From Pullilachnospira sp963929535 (GTDB taxonomy: Bacteria; Bacillota; Clostridia; Lachnospirales; Lachnospiraceae): 64,000 bases of DNA. The stretch's first letter is position 1. Each line of letters starts with the position of its first letter. The notes beneath the pieces are model-generated. The model had not been told where the DNA came from. It did no database searches and worked only from the letters and a program-made list of their open reading frames with translations. Positions 42,919 to 51,183 of this stretch are shown here, one piece after another. Made by a program: the position numbers and the translations under genes. The stretch is taken from contig CAWVIZ010000005.1 of assembly GCA_963929535.1 (NCBI GenBank), forward strand, positions 140,112-204,111, in the 5' to 3' direction.

Positions 42919-45489
42919 ATGTTTACAGAAGGTTTTTTGAAAGAGATTGAAAGCGCGTTCCAGATACAGATGGAACGGGTGAAAAACAAAAGACAAGAGG
43001 TGGAGGAATGTCTGGCGTCATGCAGCCGGGATGAGGCTGAAGCGCTGAAATGCCTTTACGCGTCCATGCCGGTCAGCGACGCGGCGGACTATCCTGCCGC
43101 TCTTTATCTGGGATATGCCAGACATGGGGTGTTCCTCTGGGAAAGGGGCCCCTTTGCGGGAAAAATCCCTGAAAAGATTTTTGCGGGGTATGTGCTGAGC
43201 CACAGAGTGAACAATGAGGACCTGACGGACTGCCGGAATTTCTTCTATGAAAAACTGAAAGACCGGGTATCCGGAGACGATATGCAGGCAAGTATCCTGG
43301 CGGTGAATTACTGGTGCGGTTCTGAGGGAACCTACCGTACTACCGACGGCAGGACCATGGGACCGGCAACCATGATGCGTTCCGCTTACGGACGCTGCGG
43401 TGAAGAATCCACTTTTGCGGTGACGGCTCTCAGGAGCGTGGGTATTCCTGCCCGTCAGGTATACGTTCCCTTGTGGTCTCACTGTGATGACAATCATGCC
43501 TGGGTGGAGGCCTGGTGTGACGGAACCTGGAAATTCCTGGGAGCCTGCGAGCCGGAGGAGGTACTGAATAAAGGCTGGTTCACCAATGCCTCCTCCCGGG
43601 CCATGATGGTACATTCCCGCTGGTTCCTCCCCACTGCTCCGGATGACGATATCGTGGGGAGAAGCGGCATGTCCCAGGTGGTGAATCATCTGGGAATCTA
43701 CGCGCATACCACAAAGGTAGAGGTTCTGGTGACAGACGAAAGCGGAAATCCGGTGCCGGACGCGGAAGTGAATTTTGAAGTGCTGAATTATGGAATGTTC
43801 GGGAAGATCGCCACAGTCCGCACGGGAGAAGACGGACGCAGGACTCTGGAAACAGGTCTGGGAAGTGTGCATGTCACAGCCGAGGCAGACGGAGCTTACG
43901 GCGAACTGCTGATCGACACTCAGGATGTGAAATCCTGTACGGTGGTTTTGAAAAAGGAAGCGGCGGTAACCGGCCAGTGGGAGGAGATGATCCTGCGGGC
44001 TCCCAAGGACGCCCCCATCAACCGCTGCGTACTGACAGAAGAACAGATTCAGAATGGGAAGAAGCATCTGGCGGACGCGGTGGCCCACCGTCAGAAAAAA
44101 GAAGAAAATTTCTATGATAAAGAGCTGGCGGACAAGGCTCTGGAAGGCTTCTCCGGAGAGGAGAGAGAACGGCTGGATGAGATCATGCGTCAGGCAAAAG
44201 GAAATCAGAAGGAGATCGCGGATTTCCTGATACTGGATTCCAGGGGAGAATGGCCTGCGGACTGGAAGCTGAAGGTGCTGAACAGCCTGAGAGAGAAGGA
44301 TTATCTGGACATTACCTGCAGTATTCTGGAGGAGCAGTGCCGCATGACAGCGCAGTATAAAGATCAGTTCGGGGAAGAAATCCTGGTTCCGTATCTGTTA
44401 TGCCCCAGAGTGGGAAATGAGATGATCCGTTCCCACAGAGAGTATCTGAACACCCGGTTTACCCAGGAGGAAAAGGAAGCCATGCGCAGCAACCCTGCCA
44501 GTGTGTGGAAGATGGCTCAGGAAACTCTGAAAGCGGATCCCAATCTGGAGTACGGAAATCTGATCACCTCTGCCAAAGGCGCTCTGGAGAGCGGATACGG
44601 AAGTACTCTGACACAGAAGATCGTAAGTGTGCAGATCCTTCGGGCCATTGGAGTACCGGCAAGACTGAACCCGGTGGATGGAATCCTGGAACAGTGTACA
44701 GCGGATGGATTTATCCCGCTGGAGACCAGAAAGGACGAGTCCGCCGGAAGAAGTGCGGCGATCATCGTGAATCGCCAGGAGGGACAGATCTGGACGTATT
44801 TCCACAACTGGACTATTGCCCGGTTTGACGGGAAGGCGTATGTGACTCTGCAGCTTGCGGAGGATGAGAACGGTGAAGAAGTATATGGGGAGATCCCGGT
44901 GATGCCGGGCCAGTACCGGGTGCTTACCGCCAACCGGCTTCCCAATGGAAATATTTTCGCCAAAGAGCTGGTATTCCTTCTGAAGGACGGCGAGAAGAAG
45001 GAACTGAATCTGGAGCTTAAGGAAGCGGAGCTTTCCGATATGCTGGAGGATAATGATATCACTGATTTTGCTCTGCGCACCGAAGACGGAGCAGAGTGCA
45101 GGGTATCTGAGCTGGTAAAGGATAAGAAGGGACTTTTCATCTGGCTGGAGGAGAGCAAAGAGCCCACCGAGCATATCCTGAATGAGATTTATCAGAGGCA
45201 GGAGGCGTACAGAGAGCTTCCGGCCAACCTGTACTTTATCATCCATGACAGCGGAGTGAAGGAAGATCCCACCCTGAAACGGACGGCAGCGGCAGTGCCC
45301 AACGCGAAATTCCTGCTGGACGATTTTGGAGCGGATATGGAAGTGGTGGCCAGAAGAATGTATCTGGAGCCCGGAAAGCTTCCTCTGATCGTGATCATCG
45401 ATGAGACCATGACCGGGATCTACGCAGTAGCAGGATACAATGTGGGTACGGCGGATATGATTCTCAAGCTGCTGAACATGCAGAAGTAA
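42919..45489 (+). CDS. Cytoplasmic transglutaminase-fold protein with PNGase-like active-site region
   Basis: This 856-residue protein has no signal peptide. Residues about 1-250 hold a transglutaminase-like domain: Cys160 in YGRCGEEST, then ALRSVGIPARQVY, His193 in DDNHAWVEAW, then WKFLGACEPEE. Order and wording resemble peptide:N-glycanase (RCGEW, DHVW, then a D-x-CE motif), except that the usual Asp is replaced here by Gly. A carboxypeptidase-regulatory-like beta domain (about 268-345) follows. A region around 540-620 has ILRAIGVPARLNPVDG, a cysteine-free echo of the first domain. The last 150 residues look like a thioredoxin fold without its cysteines. It lies between importer and fucosidase genes. 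Function is not established. Confidence 0.75.
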   Translation: MFTEGFLKEIESAFQIQMERVKNKRQEVEECLASCSRDEAEALKCLYASMPVSDAADYPAALYLGYARHGVFLWERGPFAGKIPEKIFAGYVLSHRVNNEDLTDCRNFFYEKLKDRVSGDDMQASILAVNYWCGSEGTYRTTDGRTMGPATMMRSAYGRCGEESTFAVTALRSVGIPARQVYVPLWSHCDDNHAWVEAWCDGTWKFLGACEPEEVLNKGWFTNASSRAMMVHSRWFLPTAPDDDIVGRSGMSQVVNHLGIYAHTTKVEVLVTDESGNPVPDAEVNFEVLNYGMFGKIATVRTGEDGRRTLETGLGSVHVTAEADGAYGELLIDTQDVKSCTVVLKKEAAVTGQWEEMILRAPKDAPINRCVLTEEQIQNGKKHLADAVAHRQKKEENFYDKELADKALEGFSGEERERLDEIMRQAKGNQKEIADFLILDSRGEWPADWKLKVLNSLREKDYLDITCSILEEQCRMTAQYKDQFGEEILVPYLLCPRVGNEMIRSHREYLNTRFTQEEKEAMRSNPASVWKMAQETLKADPNLEYGNLITSAKGALESGYGSTLTQKIVSVQILRAIGVPARLNPVDGILEQCTADGFIPLETRKDESAGRSAAIIVNRQEGQIWTYFHNWTIARFDGKAYVTLQLAEDENGEEVYGEIPVMPGQYRVLTANRLPNGNIFAKELVFLLKDGEKKELNLELKEAELSDMLEDNDITDFALRTEDGAECRVSELVKDKKGLFIWLEESKEPTEHILNEIYQRQEAYRELPANLYFIIHDSGVKEDPTLKRTAAAVPNAKFLLDDFGADMEVVARRMYLEPGKLPLIVIIDETMTGIYAVAGYNVGTADMILKLLNMQK

Positions 45490-45506
45490 GACCCGGGAGA
45501 CTTGAG

Positions 45507-45577
45507 ACAGTGAAGGCGTAAGGCCGGACAGCTGAGGGCTGTAAGGCGCAGCTGCCGCCGGAAGGCCGGACTGTTAT
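45507..45577. repeat. Diverged double copy of the small palindromic repeat
   Basis: ACAGTGAAGGCGTAAGGCCGGACAG and, after GCTGAGGGCTGTAAGGCGCAGCTGC, CCGGAAGGCCGGACTGTTAT resemble two degenerate copies in tandem. They fill the 174-base gap between the transglutaminase-fold and fucosidase genes. Confidence 0.5.
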
Positions 45578-45663
45578 GCCGGGAGTCCCTGCCCGGCGGG
45601 ATGCGGGGCGGGGGACTTCCGGAAGATATGACGTGACAGAAAAATGGCAGGAGGTTTAAGCAG

Positions 45664-46983
45664 ATGAATAAGGTAGTAGAAGAAAGAACGAAAAGAACAG
45701 AGTGGTATAATGATGCCCGGTTTGGTATGTTTATCCACTGGGGGCTGTACGCCATCCCGGCAAGAGGAGAGTGGCTGCGCAGCGTAGAGCAGCTTACTAA
45801 GGAAGAGTATGATCCTTTCATGGATGAGTTTACTGCGGAAAATTATAATCCCAGAGAGTGGGCCAGACTGGCAAAACAGGCCGGGATGAAATATGCGGTA
45901 CTGACGGCAAAGCATCATGACGGATTCTGCCTGTTTGATACGCAGCTTACCGATTTCAAGTCCACCAACGCGCCCTGTCACCGTGACCTGGTGAGAGAAT
46001 TTCTGGAGGCTTTCCGGGAGGAAGGCATTAAGGTGGGACTGTATTTCTCCGTGATCGACTGGAGGCATCCGGATTTCCCCCATTATGGGGACAAGTTCCA
46101 TCCCATGAGAAACAATCCGGAATATTCCAATGAGAACCGGAATTTTGACAATTATCTGGAATATATGTTCGGCCAGATCCGGGAGCTTCTGACTAATTAC
46201 GGCAAGCTGGATCTGATGTGGTTCGACTTCTCCTATGACAATATGAAATGCGAAACATGGAAAGCAGACAAGCTGATCGAGATGGTGCGTTCCATTCAGC
46301 CCTGGGTGATCATCGACAATCGTCTGGAAGGAAGCGCGGAGGACGCCGGATCCATCCGTACTCTGAATCCCACGCCCTATTCCGGTGATTTCGCTTCTCC
46401 GGAGCAGATGATCCCGCCGGCGGGTATCCGGGACGAGGGAGGCAATCCTATTCCCTGGGAGGCCTGCATCACGCTGAACAATCACTGGGGCTACGCTGCC
46501 CATGACCATCACTACAAATCCGCCAAGATGGTGATCCATATGCTGGTGGAATGCGTCAGCAAGGGAGGCAATCTGCTTCTGAACGTGGGTCCCAACGCCA
46601 AAGGCGAGATCCCGGAGGAATCGGTGAGGATCCTGGAGGAAGTGGGAGACTGGATGAAGAAGAACGGAAGAAGTATCTATGGCTGCGGCTATGCCCAGCT
46701 TCCCAAGCCGGAGTGGGGGCGCTTCACAAGGAATGGCAATAAGCTGTACGCCCATGTGATGGAGGAGCAGGCAGGGGCCATCTGTCTGCCGAATATGGCC
46801 GGCCAGATCCAGAAGATGCGGCTGGTCAGCGATAATTCCGAGATCAAGGAAAGCTTTTTCTGGAATCTGAAGGAGTATTCCGAGAACGCGTTTTTCTTCT
46901 TTGATCCCCATGCGTCCGACTGCTATCCTCTGCCGGATGAGAGGGATACCGTTGTGGAAATTATTCTGAAAGAGGAGGCATAA
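45664..46983 (+). CDS. Alpha-L-fucosidase, GH29
   Basis: This 439-residue enzyme lacks a signal peptide, so it acts on imported material. The GH29 barrel is marked by WYNDARFGMFIHWGLYAIP, YAVLTAKHHDGFCLFDT, VGLYFSVIDW and the nucleophile D188 in LDLMWFDFSYD. The end of the catalytic domain reads GGNLLLNVGPNAKGEIPEESV. It has only a short C-terminal beta domain. GH29 enzymes release alpha-linked fucose from glycans such as core-fucosylated N-glycans or blood-group structures. Linkage preference cannot be told. Three bases separate it from the aminopeptidase gene. Confidence 0.95.
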   Translation: MNKVVEERTKRTEWYNDARFGMFIHWGLYAIPARGEWLRSVEQLTKEEYDPFMDEFTAENYNPREWARLAKQAGMKYAVLTAKHHDGFCLFDTQLTDFKSTNAPCHRDLVREFLEAFREEGIKVGLYFSVIDWRHPDFPHYGDKFHPMRNNPEYSNENRNFDNYLEYMFGQIRELLTNYGKLDLMWFDFSYDNMKCETWKADKLIEMVRSIQPWVIIDNRLEGSAEDAGSIRTLNPTPYSGDFASPEQMIPPAGIRDEGGNPIPWEACITLNNHWGYAAHDHHYKSAKMVIHMLVECVSKGGNLLLNVGPNAKGEIPEESVRILEEVGDWMKKNGRSIYGCGYAQLPKPEWGRFTRNGNKLYAHVMEEQAGAICLPNMAGQIQKMRLVSDNSEIKESFFWNLKEYSENAFFFFDPHASDCYPLPDERDTVVEIILKEEA

Positions 46984-46986
46984 TAC

Positions 46987-48396
46987 ATGACGAATCTGAC
47001 CTGCGGCTGTGTGGGAAACTGCCGCGTGGAGTTCATAGAAAAACCGGAAGAGCTGGAGGGCCTGGGACTGGGGTATGTAAAAGCGGTTTATGAACCGGAA
47101 TATCTCAGTACGTTCTATCTGCCGAAGGAAGATGGAAGCGGCGTGCTGCTGGTGGGATATCAGGGAGAAAATCCTCAGGATTCCAACACCGCTAAAGAGC
47201 TGGCGGCGGCTGCCTGCAAAGCGCTGAAGGAAAGAAAGATTTATGATTTTACCATGCCGGCGGAGATTTTCGTAAAGAACGGAAAGCGGGAACTTCTGGC
47301 GGCCTGCGCGGAGAGCGTGTACATAGTGACCGGAACGGCGAAAACGTATAAAACCGGGGCGAAAGAGCTTTCCTGGAACGTGGGATTTGATGGAGCAAAA
47401 GCGGAGGACGGATATTTTCTGGAAGAAGGAAGGGTTCTGGCCGAGGGCGTATTATTTGCCAGAAATATGACGAATGCGCCGGCCAATTATCTGCGGCCTG
47501 AGGATTTTGCGGCTGCGGCAGAAGATTTTGTAAAAGGGACGGATCTGGAGGTTGAGATCCTCCATGAGGACCGGCTGAAAGAGATGGGGATGGGCGCGCT
47601 TTTGGGCGTGGGGAAGGGAAGCGAGTTTCCACCCTGCCTGATGGTGCTGCGTTATCAGGGAGACCCGGACAGCCAGGAGAAGACAGGCCTGGTAGGAAAG
47701 GGCGTAACCATGGACACCGGCGGATATTGTCTGAAACCCCGGGAAGGAATGAATGGTATGCAGGGCGATATGGGAGGCGCCGCCGCGGTGGCCGGAGCAG
47801 TGTATGCGCTGGCGAAAATGAAAGCAAAGGTTAATGTGACGGCTGTGCTTCCCATGTGCGAAAATCGGATCTCCGGCGGCAGCTTTGTACCGGGCGATGT
47901 GCTGACTTCCTACAGCGGGAAGACCATCGAAGTGGGGAACACAGATGCCGAAGGCAGGCTGATCCTGGCGGATGCCGTATCATATGCAGTGAAGGATGAG
48001 AAAGTAACCAGAGTGCTGGATATCGCTACCCTGACGGGGGCAGTTGTGAGAACTCTGGGATTCACCATCGCAGGCGTGGTTACGGACAGCGATGAGGTAT
48101 GGAAGGAATTTTCCGAAGCTTCTGAGAGGTCGGGAGAAAAATACTGGCGTCTTCCCTTTGGAAAAGAGCATGAGAAGATGATCGAAAGCAAGGTGGCAGA
48201 CATCCGGAATATGGGAGCCCCTGTCTGCGGAACGATCACTGCTGGACTGTTTATCCGCAGCTTCGTTGAGGGAACTCCCTGGATCCATGTGGATATCGCC
48301 GGAACTGCCTGGGTGGATGAACCGGTTTATGCTTATCAGGAAAAATACGCTACAGGAAACAGTGTGGATACCATCTATCACTGGCTGAAAAAGTAA
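46987..48396 (+). CDS. Leucyl aminopeptidase, M17 family
   Basis: This 469-residue cytosolic metallopeptidase has the signature NTDAEGRLILADAVSYA. The metal-binding region is GKGVTMDTGGYCLKP, with Lys and Asp ligands. GMQGDMGGAAAVAGAV and VLPMCENRISGGSFVPGD also match. Position four of the first block is Met-Asp rather than Phe-Asp, a minor change. It removes N-terminal residues from peptides. The tight link to the fucosidase (three bases apart) suggests that the imported substrate carries a peptide as well as sugar. Confidence 0.93.
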   Translation: MTNLTCGCVGNCRVEFIEKPEELEGLGLGYVKAVYEPEYLSTFYLPKEDGSGVLLVGYQGENPQDSNTAKELAAAACKALKERKIYDFTMPAEIFVKNGKRELLAACAESVYIVTGTAKTYKTGAKELSWNVGFDGAKAEDGYFLEEGRVLAEGVLFARNMTNAPANYLRPEDFAAAAEDFVKGTDLEVEILHEDRLKEMGMGALLGVGKGSEFPPCLMVLRYQGDPDSQEKTGLVGKGVTMDTGGYCLKPREGMNGMQGDMGGAAAVAGAVYALAKMKAKVNVTAVLPMCENRISGGSFVPGDVLTSYSGKTIEVGNTDAEGRLILADAVSYAVKDEKVTRVLDIATLTGAVVRTLGFTIAGVVTDSDEVWKEFSEASERSGEKYWRLPFGKEHEKMIESKVADIRNMGAPVCGTITAGLFIRSFVEGTPWIHVDIAGTAWVDEPVYAYQEKYATGNSVDTIYHWLKK

Positions 48397-48405
48397 AAGA
48401 AACTG

Positions 48406-48439
48406 AAAAGACCGGGCGGATGTATCCGCCCGGTCTTTT
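48406..48439. terminator. Bidirectional terminator between aminopeptidase and aspartase genes
   Basis: AAAAGACCGGGCGGA pairs perfectly with TCCGCCCGGTCTTTT around TGTA. A/T runs on both sides allow use from either strand. It closes the importer-fucosidase operon. Confidence 0.85.
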
Positions 48440-48460
48440 GGAACCACAATTGTATTTGCA

Positions 48461-48486
48461 ACAGTTCAGCCTTCCGGCTTCACTGT
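48461..48486. repeat. Small palindromic intergenic repeat, copy 4
   Basis: ACAGTTCAGCC-TTCC-GGCTTCACTGT ends ten bases before the end of the aspartase gene. It differs from the 10679 copy by one loop base. Confidence 0.8.
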
Positions 48487-48496
48487 TGCACGGGAA

Positions 48497-49924
48497 TTAA
48501 TTCTTGCGCTGGATACCGGGTGTCGTCATAGTCACAGGATTCAGCACATTGTCCAGTTCTTCTTCGGTCATGATCTTTTCTTCCAGGATCAGCTTCCGAA
48601 CGGAGGTATTTTCCTTCAGGGCACGTTTTGCCAGATCGGCGGCACGCTCGTATCCGATGAAGGGGCACAGAGCGGTTACGATACCGATGCTGTTGTCCAC
48701 CAGCTCGCGGCAGCGCTCCACATTGGCGGTAATACCGGTGATGCAGTTGTCCACGAAGGTCTGCACTGCATAGGTCAGTGTATCAATGGACTGGAACAGA
48801 CAGTAGAATACAATGGGCTCGAAGGCGTTCAGCTCCAGCTGACCGGCCTCGGCAGCCATGGTAATGGTCATATCGTTTCCGATGATGTTGAAGGATACCT
48901 GATTGACTACCTCCGGGATTACAGGATTTACTTTTCCGGGCATGATGGAGGAACCGTTCTGTCTTGCAGGCAGGTTGATCTCTCCAAAACCGGCGCGGGG
49001 ACCGGAAGACATCAGACGAAGGTCGTTGGCAATCTTGGAAAGCGTCACGGCGCAGGCCTTCAGAGCTCCGGATACGGCTACAAACGGGTCAAGGCTCTGG
49101 GTGGAATCGATCAGGTCGTAAGCCTGTACCAGGCTGGTTCCGCTGATCTCGGCCAGGTTGGGGACGATCCGCTGCAGATAACGCTGGTCGGCGTTTACGC
49201 CTGTTCCGATGGCGGTTCCGCCCATGTTCAGCGTGCGCATCTCATCCTTGGACTTGGAGATGCGGTTGATATCACGGGATACGGCTACGGAATATGCATG
49301 GAACTCCTGTCCCAGACGGATGGGTACGGCATCCTGCATCTGAGTACGTCCCATCTTGATAACAGAGTCGAACTCTTCGGCTTTGTCGCAGAGGGCGCTG
49401 TACAGTCTGCGGAGCTGTTCCTCACATTTTTCCAGGAGCTTCAGGGATGTCAGCTTTCCGGCGGTGGGGATCACATCGTTGGTGGACTGGCCGCAGTTTA
49501 CATGGTCATTGGGGTTCACCAGATGGTAGTCACCCTTTTCTCCGCCCAGATGCTCGATGGCGCGGTTGGCGATCACCTCGTTGGCGTTCATGTTCAGGGA
49601 GGTTCCTGCGCCGCCCTGGATGGGATCTACGATGAAGTACTTGCGGAATTTGCCTTCGGCAATCTCGTCACAGGCCTTTACGATGGCTTCGGCGATGGAT
49701 TTTTCCAAAGTCCCCACTTCACAGTTGGTGATAGCGGCGGCTTTTTTGATCTGCGCCAGACTGGTGATGATCTCGGGATGCATCTTCAGACCGGTGATGC
49801 GGAAGTTCTCGTATGCTCTCAGAGTCTGCACACCGAAATAAGCGTCAATGGGAACCTCCTTGGTTCCGATGGAGTCATGCTCCAGTCTGAATTCGCTGCC
49901 GTCTTTTACAATTTTTTCTACCAT
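48497..49924 (-). CDS. aspA: Aspartate ammonia-lyase
   Basis: This 475-residue member of the fumarase/aspartase superfamily carries the signature GSSIMPGKVNPV and the substrate-binding stretches GGAGTSLNMNANEV and NCGQSTNDVIPTA. QMQDAVPIRLGQEF, typical of aspartases rather than class II fumarases, is also present. It releases ammonia from aspartate to give fumarate, feeding fumarate reduction or nitrogen supply. The start ATG 49924 follows GGAGG at twelve bases, slightly long. It is divergent from a LysR regulator, the likely controller. Confidence 0.92.
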   Translation of the reverse strand: MVEKIVKDGSEFRLEHDSIGTKEVPIDAYFGVQTLRAYENFRITGLKMHPEIITSLAQIKKAAAITNCEVGTLEKSIAEAIVKACDEIAEGKFRKYFIVDPIQGGAGTSLNMNANEVIANRAIEHLGGEKGDYHLVNPNDHVNCGQSTNDVIPTAGKLTSLKLLEKCEEQLRRLYSALCDKAEEFDSVIKMGRTQMQDAVPIRLGQEFHAYSVAVSRDINRISKSKDEMRTLNMGGTAIGTGVNADQRYLQRIVPNLAEISGTSLVQAYDLIDSTQSLDPFVAVSGALKACAVTLSKIANDLRLMSSGPRAGFGEINLPARQNGSSIMPGKVNPVIPEVVNQVSFNIIGNDMTITMAAEAGQLELNAFEPIVFYCLFQSIDTLTYAVQTFVDNCITGITANVERCRELVDNSIGIVTALCPFIGYERAADLAKRALKENTSVRKLILEEKIMTEEELDNVLNPVTMTTPGIQRKN

Positions 49925-50019
49925 GATCGTTTGTATCCTCCTGGATTCTGATACCGGTTTTCCGGTGTTTTTCCGGCAGACGGGTCTTTGGAGACCTGCT
50001 GCCGCTGCCTTTTATAGTT

Positions 50020-50049
50020 ATTATAGGACGGAGTGGAGGTATATGGCAA
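50020..50049 (-). promoter_or_regulatory. aspA promoter in the divergent aspA-LysR region
   Basis: On the minus strand TTGCCA (50049-50044) and TATAAT (50025-50020) are 18 bases apart. AT-rich near-palindromes at 50041-50078 sit where a LysR protein would bind to control both genes. Confidence 0.6.
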
Positions 50050-50091
50050 ATACATATATTTTTATATTGATTATAGGGGGGGAGTTATAAG

Positions 50092-51057
50092 ATGAACCAG
50101 GTTTTTCAGGGGATGGATTACATATATGAAGTATATCGGGAGAAAAGTTTTTCCCGGGCGGCCAGGAAGCTGATGATCTCTCAGCCGTCCCTCAGCGCGA
50201 CGGTGAAACGGATCGAGGGACGGATCGGGCAGGAGCTGTTTGACCGGGGAACTACCCCTATTACCCTTACGGAGTGCGGAAAGAGGTATATTCAGGCAGT
50301 GGAGGCCATCCGGGAGATCGATCGGAATTTTGAGAGCTACCTGGAGGATCTTCACGGGCTGCGGACAGGGCGTCTGACGCTGGGAGGGACAAATCTGTTC
50401 GCTTCTTATGTTCTGCCTCCGCTGATGGGGGAATTTACCAGGAGATATCCCGAGGTAGAGATTGAACTGATGGAGGAAAATACCGCCAATCTGGAGCAGA
50501 TGCTGGCGGAGGGCAGTGTGGATCTGGTGGTGGACAATTATCGGTTTGATGAAAAAGTGTTTGAAAGGTATCCTTATAAAAAGGAGTATCTGGTTCTGAC
50601 GGTTCCCAGGGAGCTTCCGGTAAACAGGAGACTCTCGGAGTATCAGATCCCGGTGGAGGATATCCTGGACGGGAGCTACAGGGAAAATGGAGTGCCTCCG
50701 GTGGATCTGCGGGAATTTTCGGGAGAGCAGTTCCTGTTTCTGAAAAAGGAAAATGATACCAGGGACCGGGGAATGAGACTGTGCCGGGCCGCGGGCTTTC
50801 AGCCGGCTATTGCCCTGAGTCTGGATCAGCAGGTAACCGCCTACAATCTCACCTGCGCCGGAATGGGGCTTTCTTTTATCAGCGATACGCTGATCCGGAA
50901 TGTGCCTCCCCATTCCGGAGTGGTGTTCTATCGGCTGAAGGGAGAACTCACCGGAAGAGAGGTATACTTTTTCCGGAAGGCAGGGCGCTATATGAGCAGA
51001 GCGGTCAGAGAGTTCCTGAAAATGGCGGCGGCAGGAACAGCCGGACAGGAAGAATAG
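50092..51057 (+). CDS. LysR-family transcriptional regulator
   Basis: This 321-residue protein has a winged helix-turn-helix at the N-terminus (FSRAARKLMISQPSLSATVKRIEGRIGQELFDR) and a periplasmic-binding-protein-like effector domain (about 90-300) starting LTLGGTNLFASYVLPPLMGEF. ATG 50092 follows GGGGGGAG. Because it is divergent from aspA, it probably senses aspartate, fumarate or a related acid, but the ligand residues are not diagnostic. Confidence 0.93.
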   Translation: MNQVFQGMDYIYEVYREKSFSRAARKLMISQPSLSATVKRIEGRIGQELFDRGTTPITLTECGKRYIQAVEAIREIDRNFESYLEDLHGLRTGRLTLGGTNLFASYVLPPLMGEFTRRYPEVEIELMEENTANLEQMLAEGSVDLVVDNYRFDEKVFERYPYKKEYLVLTVPRELPVNRRLSEYQIPVEDILDGSYRENGVPPVDLREFSGEQFLFLKKENDTRDRGMRLCRAAGFQPAIALSLDQQVTAYNLTCAGMGLSFISDTLIRNVPPHSGVVFYRLKGELTGREVYFFRKAGRYMSRAVREFLKMAAAGTAGQEE

Positions 51058-51064
51058 AGCGGTT

Positions 51065-51086
51065 TGTTCAGCCGGAAGGCTGAACA
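51065..51086. repeat. Small palindromic intergenic repeat, copy 5
   Basis: TGTTCAGCC-GGAA-GGCTGAACA is a perfect 9-bp stem with a GGAA loop directly after the LysR stop. It may also act as a weak terminator. Confidence 0.8.
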
Positions 51087-51119
51087 GTAACGCGCGGAAT
51101 TATAAAGTGAAAAAAGGGG

Positions 51120-51150
51120 TGGACATGGAGTAAACTCCATATGTTATAGT
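51120..51150 (+). promoter_or_regulatory. MerR-type promoter of the MATE pump
   Basis: TGGACA (51120-51125) and TATAGT (51145-51150) are separated by 19 bases, two more than normal. Between them lies a perfect palindrome, ATGGAGT-AA-ACTCCAT (51125-51140). A long spacer with a GGAGT/ACTCC dyad is the hallmark of promoters activated by MerR-family proteins, which twist the DNA. No MerR gene is in the window. Confidence 0.75.
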
Positions 51151-51183
51151 AAAAAAAGTTTTAAAAAAGGGGATGAAGAAGAA

